From Candidatus Roizmanbacteria bacterium CG02_land_8_20_14_3_00_36_15 (GTDB taxonomy: Bacteria > Patescibacteriota > Microgenomatia > UBA1406 > GWC2-37-13), in NCBI GenBank assembly GCA_002780795.1, contig PEUF01000030.1, positions 1 through 64,000 of the forward strand: DNA of 64,000 nucleotides. Direction: 5' to 3'. Below the pieces are notes generated by a model. It saw only the letters and a program-made list of their open reading frames with translations, ran no database searches and was not told the origin of the DNA. Positions 16,077-24,669 of this stretch are shown piece by piece (the first letter of the stretch is position 1; each line of letters begins with the position of its first letter). Both the position numbers and the translations under genes were made by a program.

Positions 16077-16096
16077 GTGATCTTTTGACTTTACGT

Positions 16097-16124
16097 CGCC
16101 CAAAGGGCGATCGCCCTCTGGGCG
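16097..16124. repeat. 28-bp double-hairpin element, copy 1
   Basis: Two adjacent hairpins, CGCCC-AAA-GGGCG and CGCCC-TCT-GGGCG, joined so that GGGCGATCGCCC is a perfect 12-bp palindrome. It lies 22 bp downstream of the DUF4012 stop. Copies with 25/28 and lower identity lie inside rplE (33788) and rplV (36999). There is no T-tract, so it is not an ordinary terminator. Confidence 0.8.
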
Positions 16125-16145
16125 AGACTTTATGGACTTTATAAA

Positions 16146-17987
16146 CTACCTAATCTCTTTATCAACATCTAATCCCCCACTATATAGTTTCCTCCCATTG
16201 ATCTCCACCACCAACTTGTTCTCGTAAGTTCCCGGTTGTTTTTGGATTAATAATTGGTTCACATCAACTTTCTCGGGTAGTGAATAGCGAATAATTATCT
16301 TGGCCATACCCTGAGGAACAACGGTTAAAAATCCTTCAAAAACAGTCTTTCCCAATGAGTCATATGTCTGCACTTTTTTACTTGAGCCTTCAAACCCGAT
16401 CAACTTTGATCCTTGTGGAACATAGATCCTAAGCCAATCTCGTAAAGTGGCGTTGAGACATAGACCTCCCCGTTCAAGACTACAGTCTGAGTGAGGATAT
16501 GGGTTACGATAGTCTATGGTTATCTCCCTGACTATCTTGCTTCCTTCTTTTTTAGTCACTGAACTGATTGACTCAGAAACAAACATATTTGATTTGGCGC
16601 CGGCAAAATTGACATCATTAACATGAAGATAATCGCCAGAGTAATTTTTTATCTTTCCGCTAAAATTTAACTTTTCGATTGCCTGTTGTAAATCTTGATC
16701 AACTAAATAAATTAGAATGTGTTTTTCCTGAAGATTTTTAAACATTGTTTGACTTAATGTTCCCCAGTATTTTGACGGCGAAAAACCAATGGCTTTATAA
16801 AATAAAGCATACATTAGATCTCCCAGTATCCCCTTCCTATTTTCTTTAACATAGTTTACTGGTCGGTCAACCATGTCAAAAAGCTGGTAAAGAACTTGGG
16901 GGCAATCACAACGACTGTCTTTATTCGCGGAAAAACGAACTCCTGATGCCTCAGTGTCACCAAATATAGTTAACATGTCCACCAAAACCTTCGAATCAAG
17001 AGCAATAATACCGTCATAATCAACTCTGGCGCTACTTTTTTTATAAAGAGAGTTAAAAAGTTCTATTGATTTTGCAAAATCGGGCGAAAGATTACTGTCG
17101 CGGATATAAAATTGGCTTACTCCTAAATGATAGGTAAGAATTTCTGTTGGCGCCTCGGGACGGACGGTAATTGAATTATCTAGTGAGTAGATATCGTCAG
17201 ATTGAGTTATTTTCATCTTACCGTCTTTAATGGTAAACACGGCATAGGCAGTAAGAAAACCCCCGCTAGCTCTCAACTCTTTATCATTCTGAAAAAGGAT
17301 AAGATAGGTTCGTTCCCCGTCTTTACCTAAAATATCGGGCAACCTTTTTAACAAAGGTTTAGCATCAACAAATAAGGATGCCAGACCCTTGAATTGCTCC
17401 TTTAAATTTATTATCCGTTTTCTGATCTCTGTTTTACCTAAATTTTGAGGGTAACGATCTGAGTTAATTTTCCCAATTCTCGTCTCCGCCTGATTTATAT
17501 CTTCAGAGATAGGATCGATTTTTGTCAATACCTTATCCAGGGTTAGCAGTGCGGTCTGTAACCTATCTTCAGCTGACTTTTCCACAAAAGAAACCTCACC
17601 TTTTTTAAAACCGATTAAATCGGCGTAGGGAGTAATTGCCTCGATTGTTTCTTTACCTGCCTTAACGAGATAACTACCCGCTTCAACCCCATTTTTAAAA
17701 TCGGCAAAGTACGGTATAAACGACAGCCAATAGATAGATTTTGCCTGTTTTTGAAAATCTTGATACTGAGAAGAAAAAACATCAAATTGTTTATTTAATA
17801 AATCAATGTCGTTTTGAGAGAAGATCGTTTTCAACTCTTTGGCAGTAGAATAAAGTTGCCGCGCCCTTGTTTCAATCGCCCGCAGCGGTCGGTAAATAAA
17901 CAGGTATAAAAATAGAAAAAAAATAAAAAAGACAATAATTATTTTGCTCAAATTTTTTTTTCTTCGATAAGATTGTCTCAATAGCAT
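16146..17987 (-). CDS. DUF4012-domain membrane protein
   Basis: A 613-aa protein with an N-terminal membrane helix (about 17-36), a helical region (about 40-200) and a large outside domain typical of DUF4012 proteins, seen in YLILFQNDKELRASGGFLTAYAVFTIKDG and the later beta-rich C-terminus (REITIDYRNPYPHSDC). DUF4012 proteins are common in CPR genomes; their function is not established, but they are often found with glycan genes, as here. It is last in the unit with the phosphosugar transferase and ManC. The start MLLRQSYRRKK gives a positive-inside anchor. Confidence 0.88.
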   Translation of the reverse strand: MLLRQSYRRKKNLSKIIIVFFIFFLFLYLFIYRPLRAIETRARQLYSTAKELKTIFSQNDIDLLNKQFDVFSSQYQDFQKQAKSIYWLSFIPYFADFKNGVEAGSYLVKAGKETIEAITPYADLIGFKKGEVSFVEKSAEDRLQTALLTLDKVLTKIDPISEDINQAETRIGKINSDRYPQNLGKTEIRKRIINLKEQFKGLASLFVDAKPLLKRLPDILGKDGERTYLILFQNDKELRASGGFLTAYAVFTIKDGKMKITQSDDIYSLDNSITVRPEAPTEILTYHLGVSQFYIRDSNLSPDFAKSIELFNSLYKKSSARVDYDGIIALDSKVLVDMLTIFGDTEASGVRFSANKDSRCDCPQVLYQLFDMVDRPVNYVKENRKGILGDLMYALFYKAIGFSPSKYWGTLSQTMFKNLQEKHILIYLVDQDLQQAIEKLNFSGKIKNYSGDYLHVNDVNFAGAKSNMFVSESISSVTKKEGSKIVREITIDYRNPYPHSDCSLERGGLCLNATLRDWLRIYVPQGSKLIGFEGSSKKVQTYDSLGKTVFEGFLTVVPQGMAKIIIRYSLPEKVDVNQLLIQKQPGTYENKLVVEINGRKLYSGGLDVDKEIR

Positions 17988-17996
17988 ATTGAACTT

Positions 17997-18050
17997 AATT
18001 TAAAATTTTAAATTTTAAATTTCAAATTTCAAATTTCAAATTTAATTTGT
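17997..18050. repeat. AT-rich word repeat
   Basis: Tandem near-copies of AAATTTCAAATTTTAAA fill the spacer between the DUF4012 and sugar transferase genes. The words are close to self-complementary and can fold back in several registers. Confidence 0.6.
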
Positions 18051-18731
18051 CTATACCGCTCCATCTCCCGTAATCATTATTTTGGGAGTTTTAAGAATAA
18101 TTTTTAAATCTAACCATAAAGATATTCTATCAACATAGGTGGCATCAATGGCGATCCTTTTATCAAAGTTTATTTCAGATCGACCGCTTACCTGCCAGAG
18201 ACCAGTAATCCCCGGCTTCACCGATAGGACTTTATCCATTAACTTCCTTGTTTGAGGAAAGCGTCTCTGCTGGTTTTCTAGTTCATCGGGATAATAGGCC
18301 CTTGGACCAACTAAACTCATCTCTCCTCGCAAAACGTTGATAATCTGAGGCAACTCATCAATAGAATGATGTCTAATAAACTTTCCTACTCTGGTAATTC
18401 GAGGGTCTTCTTTTAACTTATAACTACTTCTTTTATATTCTTCAAATAATTTTTTAAAGCGGGAATCTTGACGAAGAAGATAATGAGCATTGACAATCAT
18501 AGACCGAAATTTATACATTTTAAATGTTCGTCTATCTTTACCTATTCTCTCTGGGACGTCGGCAAAAATTGGTCCTTCGGAATCAAGTTTGATTGCCAAA
18601 GCCGCCAGGGTATAAACAGGTAGAAAAAATATTAATAGCACTAGTGAACCAATAATGTCAATTAAACGTTTAAAATAATTATTATAACTGTTACCGATAA
18701 AAGGGTAACTAAAAAAATTATTAATTCCCAT
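18051..18731 (-). CDS. Undecaprenyl-phosphate sugar phosphotransferase (WcaJ/WbaP C-terminal type)
   Basis: A 226-aa monotopic phosphoglycosyl transferase that moves a sugar phosphate from a nucleotide sugar to undecaprenyl phosphate, starting a glycan repeat unit. The membrane helix is near residues 20-50 (RLIDIIGSLVLLIFFLPVYTL). Family signatures are MYKFRSMIVNAH, the Asp-Glu pair in IRHHSIDELPQIINVLRGEMSLVGPR, and KPGITGLWQVSGRS. The long N-terminal membrane domain of WbaP is absent, as in minimal enzymes. It lies 3 nt downstream of manC. Confidence 0.93.
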   Translation of the reverse strand: MGINNFFSYPFIGNSYNNYFKRLIDIIGSLVLLIFFLPVYTLAALAIKLDSEGPIFADVPERIGKDRRTFKMYKFRSMIVNAHYLLRQDSRFKKLFEEYKRSSYKLKEDPRITRVGKFIRHHSIDELPQIINVLRGEMSLVGPRAYYPDELENQQRRFPQTRKLMDKVLSVKPGITGLWQVSGRSEINFDKRIAIDATYVDRISLWLDLKIILKTPKIMITGDGAV

Positions 18732-18734
18732 AAA

Positions 18735-19820
18735 TTAAATTAATTTTTCGTGCTCGGTTCCTTCTAGGTTTTTAACTAATTTTTGTAATTTGTTTATCGA
18801 TGTTTTTTTGGTAATGAGAATTACATCGTTAGTATTAACAACAATACTTTCATCCAAATCCAATCCGACAACTAATTTATTATCTTCATAATTATATATT
18901 AAGCTGTCACGAACATGCTCTAAGAGAACCTTACCGCGAATAACATTTTCATAAGGATGATTTTCTAACGCCTCTTTCAAAGCCTCCCAAGCGCCAATAT
19001 CACTCCAACCAATGTCTTCAACCACGACTACCGCGTCTTTTTTATCAAGATTTTCTAGAATGGCATTATCAAAATGGATGCTTTCAACTCGACCATAATT
19101 TTTTTTCAGTACTGATTCGAAGTCTTTCCTACCATAATGAGTAACTATTGTTTCAGTATTACGATAAACGATCGGAGCTAGTTGTTTAAATGATCGATAT
19201 AAGAAGTCGGCCGTAGTAACAAAGTAGCCTAAATTCCAAGCATAGTTTCCTGATTTAATGAACTTCATGGCCATTTTTTCATCTGGCTTATATTTAAAAC
19301 CCTCAAAATTGTAGAGACTTAAACCAGGCAAACTGATCTTTTGGCGACTAAAATGAATATAACCTAGGTTGACGCTTGGATAACGGGGTCTGTGACCGAT
19401 AAAAACTATTTTATTTGGATTTTTACTTATAAATTTACCGGCTTTAAACAAAATTTTTTTAAATAAAGCAATCCGCTTTACTAAATGATCGCTCCAGAGA
19501 ATGGCTATAGGTTCCCTCGGCACCTTTCGTGCTAAAATTCCCATTGCTAAAGCAATGGCGGGGCCAACATCTTTTCTCTCTGGCTCAAAGATAAAGTTTG
19601 CTTTAGGTACCAATGGTAGTTGTTTCTCAACTACATTTTTATAAAAGATGTTGGTGGAAATGTAGATATCCCCGAGCTTAAATTCGGGCATCAATCTATT
19701 CACGGCCAATTGTAAAGTTGACTTATTACCAACCAACTCCTCAAATTGTTTAGGAGATTTTTTTCTTGATAGTGGCCATAATCTCGTACCTGTACCACCG
19801 GCGAAAATTACTGCTTTCAT
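18735..19820 (-). CDS. manC: Mannose-1-phosphate guanylyltransferase
   Basis: A 361-aa nucleotidyltransferase making GDP-mannose. The N-terminal signature FAGGTGTRLWPLSRKKSPKQF is complete, and further conserved parts are FEPERKDVGPAIALAMG, WNLGYF and DIGWSDIGAWEAL. It has no C-terminal isomerase domain. I set the start at the ATG at 19820: an upstream ATG at 19871 would only add residues encoded by the word-repeat hairpin. GDP-mannose is the likely donor for the neighbouring glycosyltransferases. Confidence 0.93.
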   Translation of the reverse strand: MKAVIFAGGTGTRLWPLSRKKSPKQFEELVGNKSTLQLAVNRLMPEFKLGDIYISTNIFYKNVVEKQLPLVPKANFIFEPERKDVGPAIALAMGILARKVPREPIAILWSDHLVKRIALFKKILFKAGKFISKNPNKIVFIGHRPRYPSVNLGYIHFSRQKISLPGLSLYNFEGFKYKPDEKMAMKFIKSGNYAWNLGYFVTTADFLYRSFKQLAPIVYRNTETIVTHYGRKDFESVLKKNYGRVESIHFDNAILENLDKKDAVVVVEDIGWSDIGAWEALKEALENHPYENVIRGKVLLEHVRDSLIYNYEDNKLVVGLDLDESIVVNTNDVILITKKTSINKLQKLVKNLEGTEHEKLI

Positions 19821-19824
19821 AATA

Positions 19825-19912
19825 TTAATTTCAAAACTCAAATCCCAAATCTTAAATCTAAAATCTATCAAATAATTTAGTTTTGAGTTTTAGGATTTGA
19901 GTTTTGAGTTGT
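19825..19912. repeat. Word-reiterated inverted repeat across a gene end
   Basis: The 14-bp CAAAACTCAAATCC and its exact complement GGATTTGAGTTTTG lie in arms built from similar words, with AATATT at both outer ends. The right arm encodes the last residues of the upstream glycosyltransferase (NSNPKTQN). Confidence 0.75.
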
Positions 19913-21112
19913 AATATTGGAAATTGTTTCATTGAATTTTTTATTAAATATTCTTTTATCAAACCTCTCTACGTTCTCTGGGCCAAATTTCTTTGTATTG
20001 GTTCTAATATTGTATGATTTTGCTTCAAATCTTTCAAGAGCTTTGATCAATGACTCTTTTGTCTGAGAATCAAAAAATAGCCCCGTTTTCCCGGCAATGA
20101 CGGTTTCAGTCGCCCCTCCCTTTTTATAGGCAATTACCGGACAACCAAAAAACTGAGCTTCAAGTGACACGTAACCAAAATCCTCCTCTTGAGGCATAAT
20201 CAACGCCTGGGCACGACTGTATAAACAACCTAGTTCCTCATCTGTTAATTTGTTATAAAAATATATATTGCCGCCGGCTATTTTTTTTAACTTTTTTTCT
20301 TGGCTCCCTCCACCTACGATAATTAAAGATGTACAATCTTGGTGCGATCGGTTCTTAGATTGTAAAGCTAATTGATTAAAAACATTAATTACTAAATCAA
20401 TTTTTTTATAAGGTTCCAACCTCGATACAACAAGAAAATATCTTTTGTTTTCAACAACTTTGAATTTTGAACTGTAACTTTGCACTTTGCCCTCGCCCTG
20501 AGCTCGGGCCGAAGGGAACTTTGCACTTTGAACTTGCTTCCAATACTCAACATCAAATGGCGGATAAACAACTTTCGATTTTCTTTTATAATATCTTTGG
20601 CAACGATCAGCCACTGTCTGGGAAATTGAGATAATTTTATCTGGTCTTTGAGCGACTACCAAATCCCAGTTTTTAATGCAATTAATATAGGGTTTTATTA
20701 AGCTAAAAATAAAATTGTTTTGAAAATAATTTTCTGGTTGTATCCAAAGATATCTGGTTGGAGTTAACAAATAACAGAGATGTTGGGTGCCTGGTTTAGT
20801 AATCACCGACTTAGCAAAGGAAGAGGTAACCGAAACCACTAAGTCATAAGCGGAAAAGTCAAACGATTCAAAAACATAAGAATAAAATGGGAAGGAAGTA
20901 ATTCTGCCTTTTTTTATAAATCTTGGTAATTTATCAACGAAAGAGGTTTTTATCTTTAAATTTTTTGCCCAAGCAGCGCCTTCTTTATCGTAATATGAGG
21001 TAAAAAAATCTGCTTCGGGGAATATCTCACTGAGCGCTAAAAGCACTCTCTCCACCCCGCCCCACTTATCAATCCAATCATAAACAATAGCGGTTCCTTT
21101 AGCTGAGTTCAT
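19877..21112 (-). CDS. Glycosyltransferase family 4 (WbaZ-like)
   Basis: A 411-aa GT-B retaining glycosyltransferase, probably a mannosyltransferase. The start AIVYDWIDKWGGVERVLLAL and the C-terminal donor site (SRLEPYKKIDLVINVF, LIIVGGGSQEKKLK, MPQEEDFGYVSLEAQFFGCPVIAYKKGGATE) are typical, with the EDFGYVSLE motif as the catalytic E-x7-E. Two segments look foreign: residues about 195-220 (SAKFPSARAQGEGKVQ) come from a palindromic insert flanked by direct repeats, and the last ten residues come from a word repeat. The insert lies at the linker between the two Rossmann domains, so activity may be kept. Confidence 0.9.
   Translation of the reverse strand: MNSAKGTAIVYDWIDKWGGVERVLLALSEIFPEADFFTSYYDKEGAAWAKNLKIKTSFVDKLPRFIKKGRITSFPFYSYVFESFDFSAYDLVVSVTSSFAKSVITKPGTQHLCYLLTPTRYLWIQPENYFQNNFIFSLIKPYINCIKNWDLVVAQRPDKIISISQTVADRCQRYYKRKSKVVYPPFDVEYWKQVQSAKFPSARAQGEGKVQSYSSKFKVVENKRYFLVVSRLEPYKKIDLVINVFNQLALQSKNRSHQDCTSLIIVGGGSQEKKLKKIAGGNIYFYNKLTDEELGCLYSRAQALIMPQEEDFGYVSLEAQFFGCPVIAYKKGGATETVIAGKTGLFFDSQTKESLIKALERFEAKSYNIRTNTKKFGPENVERFDKRIFNKKFNETISNITTQNSNPKTQN
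20476..20530. repeat. In-frame palindromic insert with 14-bp flanking direct repeats
   Basis: A 27-bp imperfect palindrome (20490-20516, centre GAGCTC, ends CCCT/AGGG) is bordered exactly on both sides by the identical 14-mer AACTTTGCACTTTG (20476-20489 and 20517-20530). The reading frame of the glycosyltransferase stays open through all of it. Confidence 0.8.
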
Positions 21113-21263
21113 TAATTTATTCTAACCTATTTTTTTCTTTTAAATAACCAATACGTATACCTATCTTACTCCGGTTTGTAGCCCGACAGGGCGAGAAAGC
21201 GGATTAGATGGGTGGATACTGAAAAAACAAATAACAAACCTGAGTTTTTTTAGTATAAATAAA

Positions 21264-22361
21264 TTAATTGTTCAAACAAGCAGAATAAATTTCAAGAGTT
21301 TTTTCTGTCATTTTCTTAAAACTATATTTTTTTAAGATGGCTTTATAATCAAATTTTAGTGGACACTGCAGAAAATAATTGATTTTATCAACCATATCGT
21401 CTTCACTAAGTGGATTAAAAGATAGATAGGTATCGCCCAAAAGCTCCTGGAAAATAGGAATGTCTGAAGCGATAATCGGACAGTTAAAATAAGCCGCTTC
21501 AATCAAAGGCAAACCAAACCCTTCGGACATTGACGGATGAATTAATGCTAAGGAATTTTTATAGAAAAACGTTAATTCAGCGTAAGTAGGATTACAATAG
21601 AAGACAATCTTGTTCTCCATGTACAGTTGATTAATCAACTGTACAATCTTAGATTGAAAATAATCATTTGGGCCAAGAAGAATTAATTGAACCTCTTCTT
21701 TAATTTTAGAGAACGATTTGATTAATTTCTCAACATTCTTATGCGGGTAGAAATTTCCAACATAGATAAAAAAAGGTTTGGAAAATTTCTTTTTTAACTC
21801 TTGATCTTCTTTTGCTCTAAATAACTGATTATTAACTCCTTCATAAACGGGAAAAGTCTTTTTTCCATACTCATTGCCGTAGTAATTAACTATCTGCCTT
21901 TTTACCGTCTCAGAAGGAGTAATGATGGCCGATGAACGACTAACGGCTGATTTTAAAACTGTCTTAAAAACTAAATATTTAAATTGATAGAGTAACTTAT
22001 TCTTGGTTGAGGTGCGACCAGTTTTAAAAAGGAGAGGAGTCAAGTCATGAAGGGTAATCACAAATCTTTTTTTATAAAAAATTGGGTAACTGAAATAAGT
22101 AAAATGCATCAAGTCGAGGTTATTGTGATAAAGAAGGTTCAAAAAATCAACTTGTTCACTCAAACTATGCCATAAATAATCGGCTTCTATTTTAACTAAA
22201 TTTTTATTCTTAAAATTGATTTTTCGAAAGTCTCTCTTTAAAAGATAGATAAAGAAGGTGTCGTTTTCTTGTTGGACTTGATCGAAATAATAAAGTAAGT
22301 TATTGATATAAACACCCACTCCTGTTTGAGAATAAAGCCTTGCATCAATACCTATTTTCAT
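21264..22361 (-). CDS. Glycosyltransferase family 1/4
   Basis: A 365-aa GT-B glycosyltransferase starting GIDARLYSQTGVGVYINNLL, the glycine-rich acceptor-side loop. Donor-site motifs are FFIYVGNFYPHKNVEKLIKSF and PSMSEGFGLPLIEAAYFNCPIIASD, with the catalytic E-x7-E. It is probably a mannosyl- or related hexosyltransferase in the same surface-glycan pathway. It overlaps the preceding GT2 gene by 17 nt. The 151-bp gap after it holds a small GCCC/GGGC hairpin near 21180 but no gene that I can support. Confidence 0.9.
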   Translation of the reverse strand: MKIGIDARLYSQTGVGVYINNLLYYFDQVQQENDTFFIYLLKRDFRKINFKNKNLVKIEADYLWHSLSEQVDFLNLLYHNNLDLMHFTYFSYPIFYKKRFVITLHDLTPLLFKTGRTSTKNKLLYQFKYLVFKTVLKSAVSRSSAIITPSETVKRQIVNYYGNEYGKKTFPVYEGVNNQLFRAKEDQELKKKFSKPFFIYVGNFYPHKNVEKLIKSFSKIKEEVQLILLGPNDYFQSKIVQLINQLYMENKIVFYCNPTYAELTFFYKNSLALIHPSMSEGFGLPLIEAAYFNCPIIASDIPIFQELLGDTYLSFNPLSEDDMVDKINYFLQCPLKFDYKAILKKYSFKKMTEKTLEIYSACLNN

Positions 22362-23229
22362 GGATTTTTTTCTTAAGATCGATAAAAAAGAAAACTAACT
22401 TTTTGATAAACCAAGGATATTTTCTAAGGTAATATTTGTTATAAAAAATTTTCATTGAATCATAAAAATATCCTCGGGTTTTGCTTTTAACCTTAAAGGT
22501 TTTTTTCTTTAAACCACTAACTGATTTAAGATGTATCACTTCATATAAGGGATAATAAATGATCTTGTAAGCGAGTTTCTTAATCCTAAATGCAAGATCA
22601 ACATCTTCACCATAAAGGAAATAGTTTTCGTCGAAACCATTGATTTTTTTTAGAATCTTCGACCGAACAAGAAAAAAAGCGGCAGTCGGACAGTCTATTT
22701 CATGAACTGAATTTAAATCCAGGTAAGTAAGATGATAACCGCCAAAATATTTTCCAATCCAAGGTAAACAACCTAAATATTTCTCTAATTCAAAATAGTA
22801 ACAAAAAGCATTCCACGGGGTGGGAAAACCTCGATGGGAAGCGGGATCAATCCCACCACTAGAAAGAACGACTCGAACTGTTAATCCAGCAACTTGAGGA
22901 TTTGCATCAAGATAAGTAAGTAACTTTTCGAAATTAACACGTTTCAGTATGACATCGGAATTAAGGTAAAGAATATTTTTACCGTGAGAAATCCGCAGTC
23001 CTTGATTATTCGGTCGTCCAAAACCGGTGTTTTTTTTATTAAGAATTAGTCTTATCTTTTGGTAGCTTTTTAGTAACTTAACCGAGCCGTCAGAAGAACC
23101 GTTATCGACGACGATTATCTCCCAAGATATCCCCTTATTTTTTTTAAAACTAGAGAAAACGGAGTCTAAACATTTTTTCGTAACATCTCTTGTGTTAAAG
23201 GAGACGATGATGATTGAAAGGTCAACCAT
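22345..23229 (-). CDS. Glycosyltransferase family 2 (rhamnosyltransferase-like)
   Basis: A 294-aa GT-A inverting glycosyltransferase. VDLSIIIVSFNTRDVTKKCLDSV opens the nucleotide-binding fold, NTGFGRPNNQGLRISHGKNILYLNSDVIL holds the metal-binding DxD-like site (NSD), and FDENYFLYGEDVDLAFRIKKLAYKI the catalytic region. The tail is basic and amphipathic, which may attach it to the membrane. It follows S9 by 17 nt, so the glycosyltransferase unit is probably the distal part of the ribosomal transcription unit. Confidence 0.9.
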   Translation of the reverse strand: MVDLSIIIVSFNTRDVTKKCLDSVFSSFKKNKGISWEIIVVDNGSSDGSVKLLKSYQKIRLILNKKNTGFGRPNNQGLRISHGKNILYLNSDVILKRVNFEKLLTYLDANPQVAGLTVRVVLSSGGIDPASHRGFPTPWNAFCYYFELEKYLGCLPWIGKYFGGYHLTYLDLNSVHEIDCPTAAFFLVRSKILKKINGFDENYFLYGEDVDLAFRIKKLAYKIIYYPLYEVIHLKSVSGLKKKTFKVKSKTRGYFYDSMKIFYNKYYLRKYPWFIKKLVFFFIDLKKKIHENRY

Positions 23230-23246
23230 AAAATAGGCGTATAAAT

Positions 23247-23720
23247 TTAACGTTTGGGCGATTGTTTTTTTCTCCTTGCCTTACCACCCATACCCACCTT
23301 TCTTCTTTCCCGTACCCGAGGATCACGAGTCAATAAACCGTGTTTTTTTAAAGTAGGCCGATATTGATCATGGTCAACTTTTTCGATCGCCCTTGCTAGA
23401 CCATGAATGATTGCTTCAAGTTGGCCATTTTTTCCTCCTCCTTGAACTAAAATAGAGATAGCAAACCGATCTTCATTATTAGTTATTTTTAAAGGAACAA
23501 GGTATCTGGCTTTATCAATCTGTCTGGGAAATAATTGGCTGATTAATTTGCCGTTTACGTATATCTCTCCCTGGGAAATCTTAAGAGAACTTCCAGTCAT
23601 CGGGTTTTTAATAGAAGCCGTCTTGTTACTTCCAACCAAATAGAGTCTTACTCTAGCTACCGCTTCCTTTCTTCTTCCTATCGCCTGATAATATTTTAAA
23701 TTTTTTATTCCCTTAACCAT
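23247..23720 (-). CDS. rpsI: 30S ribosomal protein S9
   Basis: A 157-aa S9, longer than the common 130 aa because of an N-terminal and a loop extension. YYQAIGRRKEAVARVRLY, VQGGGKNGQLEAIIHGLARAI and the C-terminal DPRVRERRKVGMGGKARRKKQSPKR are diagnostic; the final Lys-Arg reaches the P-site tRNA in other ribosomes. It follows L13 in the usual order, 44 nt downstream. It is the last ribosomal gene before the glycosyltransferase run. Confidence 0.95.
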   Translation of the reverse strand: MVKGIKNLKYYQAIGRRKEAVARVRLYLVGSNKTASIKNPMTGSSLKISQGEIYVNGKLISQLFPRQIDKARYLVPLKITNNEDRFAISILVQGGGKNGQLEAIIHGLARAIEKVDHDQYRPTLKKHGLLTRDPRVRERRKVGMGGKARRKKQSPKR

Positions 23721-23764
23721 AATATTTAAAAAATCCTAATACCAGAATCCTATTTAAAAACCGT

Positions 23765-24217
23765 TTAGGCTTTGAGTTTAGGATTTTGGATTTTGAACTT
23801 ATCCCTATATGGATGCTCATCATTCGCATAAACAAACAACCTCGTCATTCTTCTATCTCTTAATTTATTCTTGGGTAACATTCCGGAAACTGCATGGCTA
23901 ATAATCATCTCCGGTTTCTCACTTAATAGTTTACTAAAGCTAATTTTTTTTAATCCTCCTGGATAACCTGAGTAACGATTATAATTTTTATTTAAACCTT
24001 TTTTTCCGGTAACCTTTATTTTTCGAGCGTTAATAACAACAATATAATCACCACAGTCAAGATAAGGAACATAGTTCAGTTTATGTTTGCCTTGAAGTAA
24101 ACTAGCAATTTTACTTGATATCCGTCCCAATACCTGACCAGAAACATCGATTAGATGCCAAGATCTAATAATTTCTTTTTCTTTTAGTGGCTTAGTAACC
24201 TTAGTGATATTAACCAT
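23765..24217 (-). CDS. rplM: 50S ribosomal protein L13
   Basis: A 150-aa L13 with the family core WHLIDVSGQVLGRISSKIASLLQGKHK, CGDYIVVINARKIKVTGKK and SHAVSGMLPKNKLRDRRMTRLFVYANDEHPY. L13 binds 23S rRNA early in 50S assembly. The last ten residues (KFKIQNPKLKA) are encoded by a word-repeat element that continues into the spacer before S9 (about 23725-23800), so the C-terminus has been replaced or extended by repeat DNA. Confidence 0.95.
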   Translation of the reverse strand: MVNITKVTKPLKEKEIIRSWHLIDVSGQVLGRISSKIASLLQGKHKLNYVPYLDCGDYIVVINARKIKVTGKKGLNKNYNRYSGYPGGLKKISFSKLLSEKPEMIISHAVSGMLPKNKLRDRRMTRLFVYANDEHPYRDKFKIQNPKLKA

Positions 24218-24225
24218 AAATACTT

Positions 24226-24651
24226 TTATTTTTTACTAATTTTCCTACCCGGTAAAACTAAAGGTTTCTTTTTGTTCTCCAAAACAACTGGGATTGACCA
24301 CTCGATTTTTACCATCTCTGAACCGTCGGAGAGCCTTTTCCCTAAATTATTTAATTTAAGGTAACCGCTGGTCTTTTTTTTAATTGCCGGACCAATCTCT
24401 TTAAATAATAGCCGGATAATTTTTTTATCACCAATTCTTTTCCAGATAAAGTTTTTATTGGCCTCTGTCTCTTCTTTGGCCTTATTTAAAACGATTTCTA
24501 AAAAACTCTTTAAAGATTTTATTTTAGCTTTGGTTGTTGTTAATTTACCTTTAGTTAAAAAATTAACGGACAATTTCCTTAATAACATTCGATTAGCGTC
24601 TCTACCGTAATTAAATTTTATTTTTTTTACTCGGTGTCTCATTTGTCTCAA
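24226..24651 (-). CDS. rplQ: 50S ribosomal protein L17
   Basis: A 141-aa L17: MRHRVKKIKFNYGRDANRMLLRKLSVNFLTKGKLTTTKAKIKSL matches the N-terminal core. L17 contacts 23S rRNA near the exit tunnel. It directly follows rpoA (18-nt spacer) in the conserved S13-S11-S4-rpoA-L17 order. The C-terminal region is more divergent and basic. A second ATG at residue 4 could also serve as start. Confidence 0.95.
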   Translation of the reverse strand: MRQMRHRVKKIKFNYGRDANRMLLRKLSVNFLTKGKLTTTKAKIKSLKSFLEIVLNKAKEETEANKNFIWKRIGDKKIIRLLFKEIGPAIKKKTSGYLKLNNLGKRLSDGSEMVKIEWSIPVVLENKKKPLVLPGRKISKK

Positions 24652-24669
24652 AAATCTTAAATTTAAAAC

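Noticed and set aside
16105-16116. GGGCGATCGCCC contains the HIP1 octamer GCGATCGC
   Set aside because: HIP1 is abundant in cyanobacteria; here it appears only as the centre of the 28-bp double-hairpin element and not throughout the sequence.
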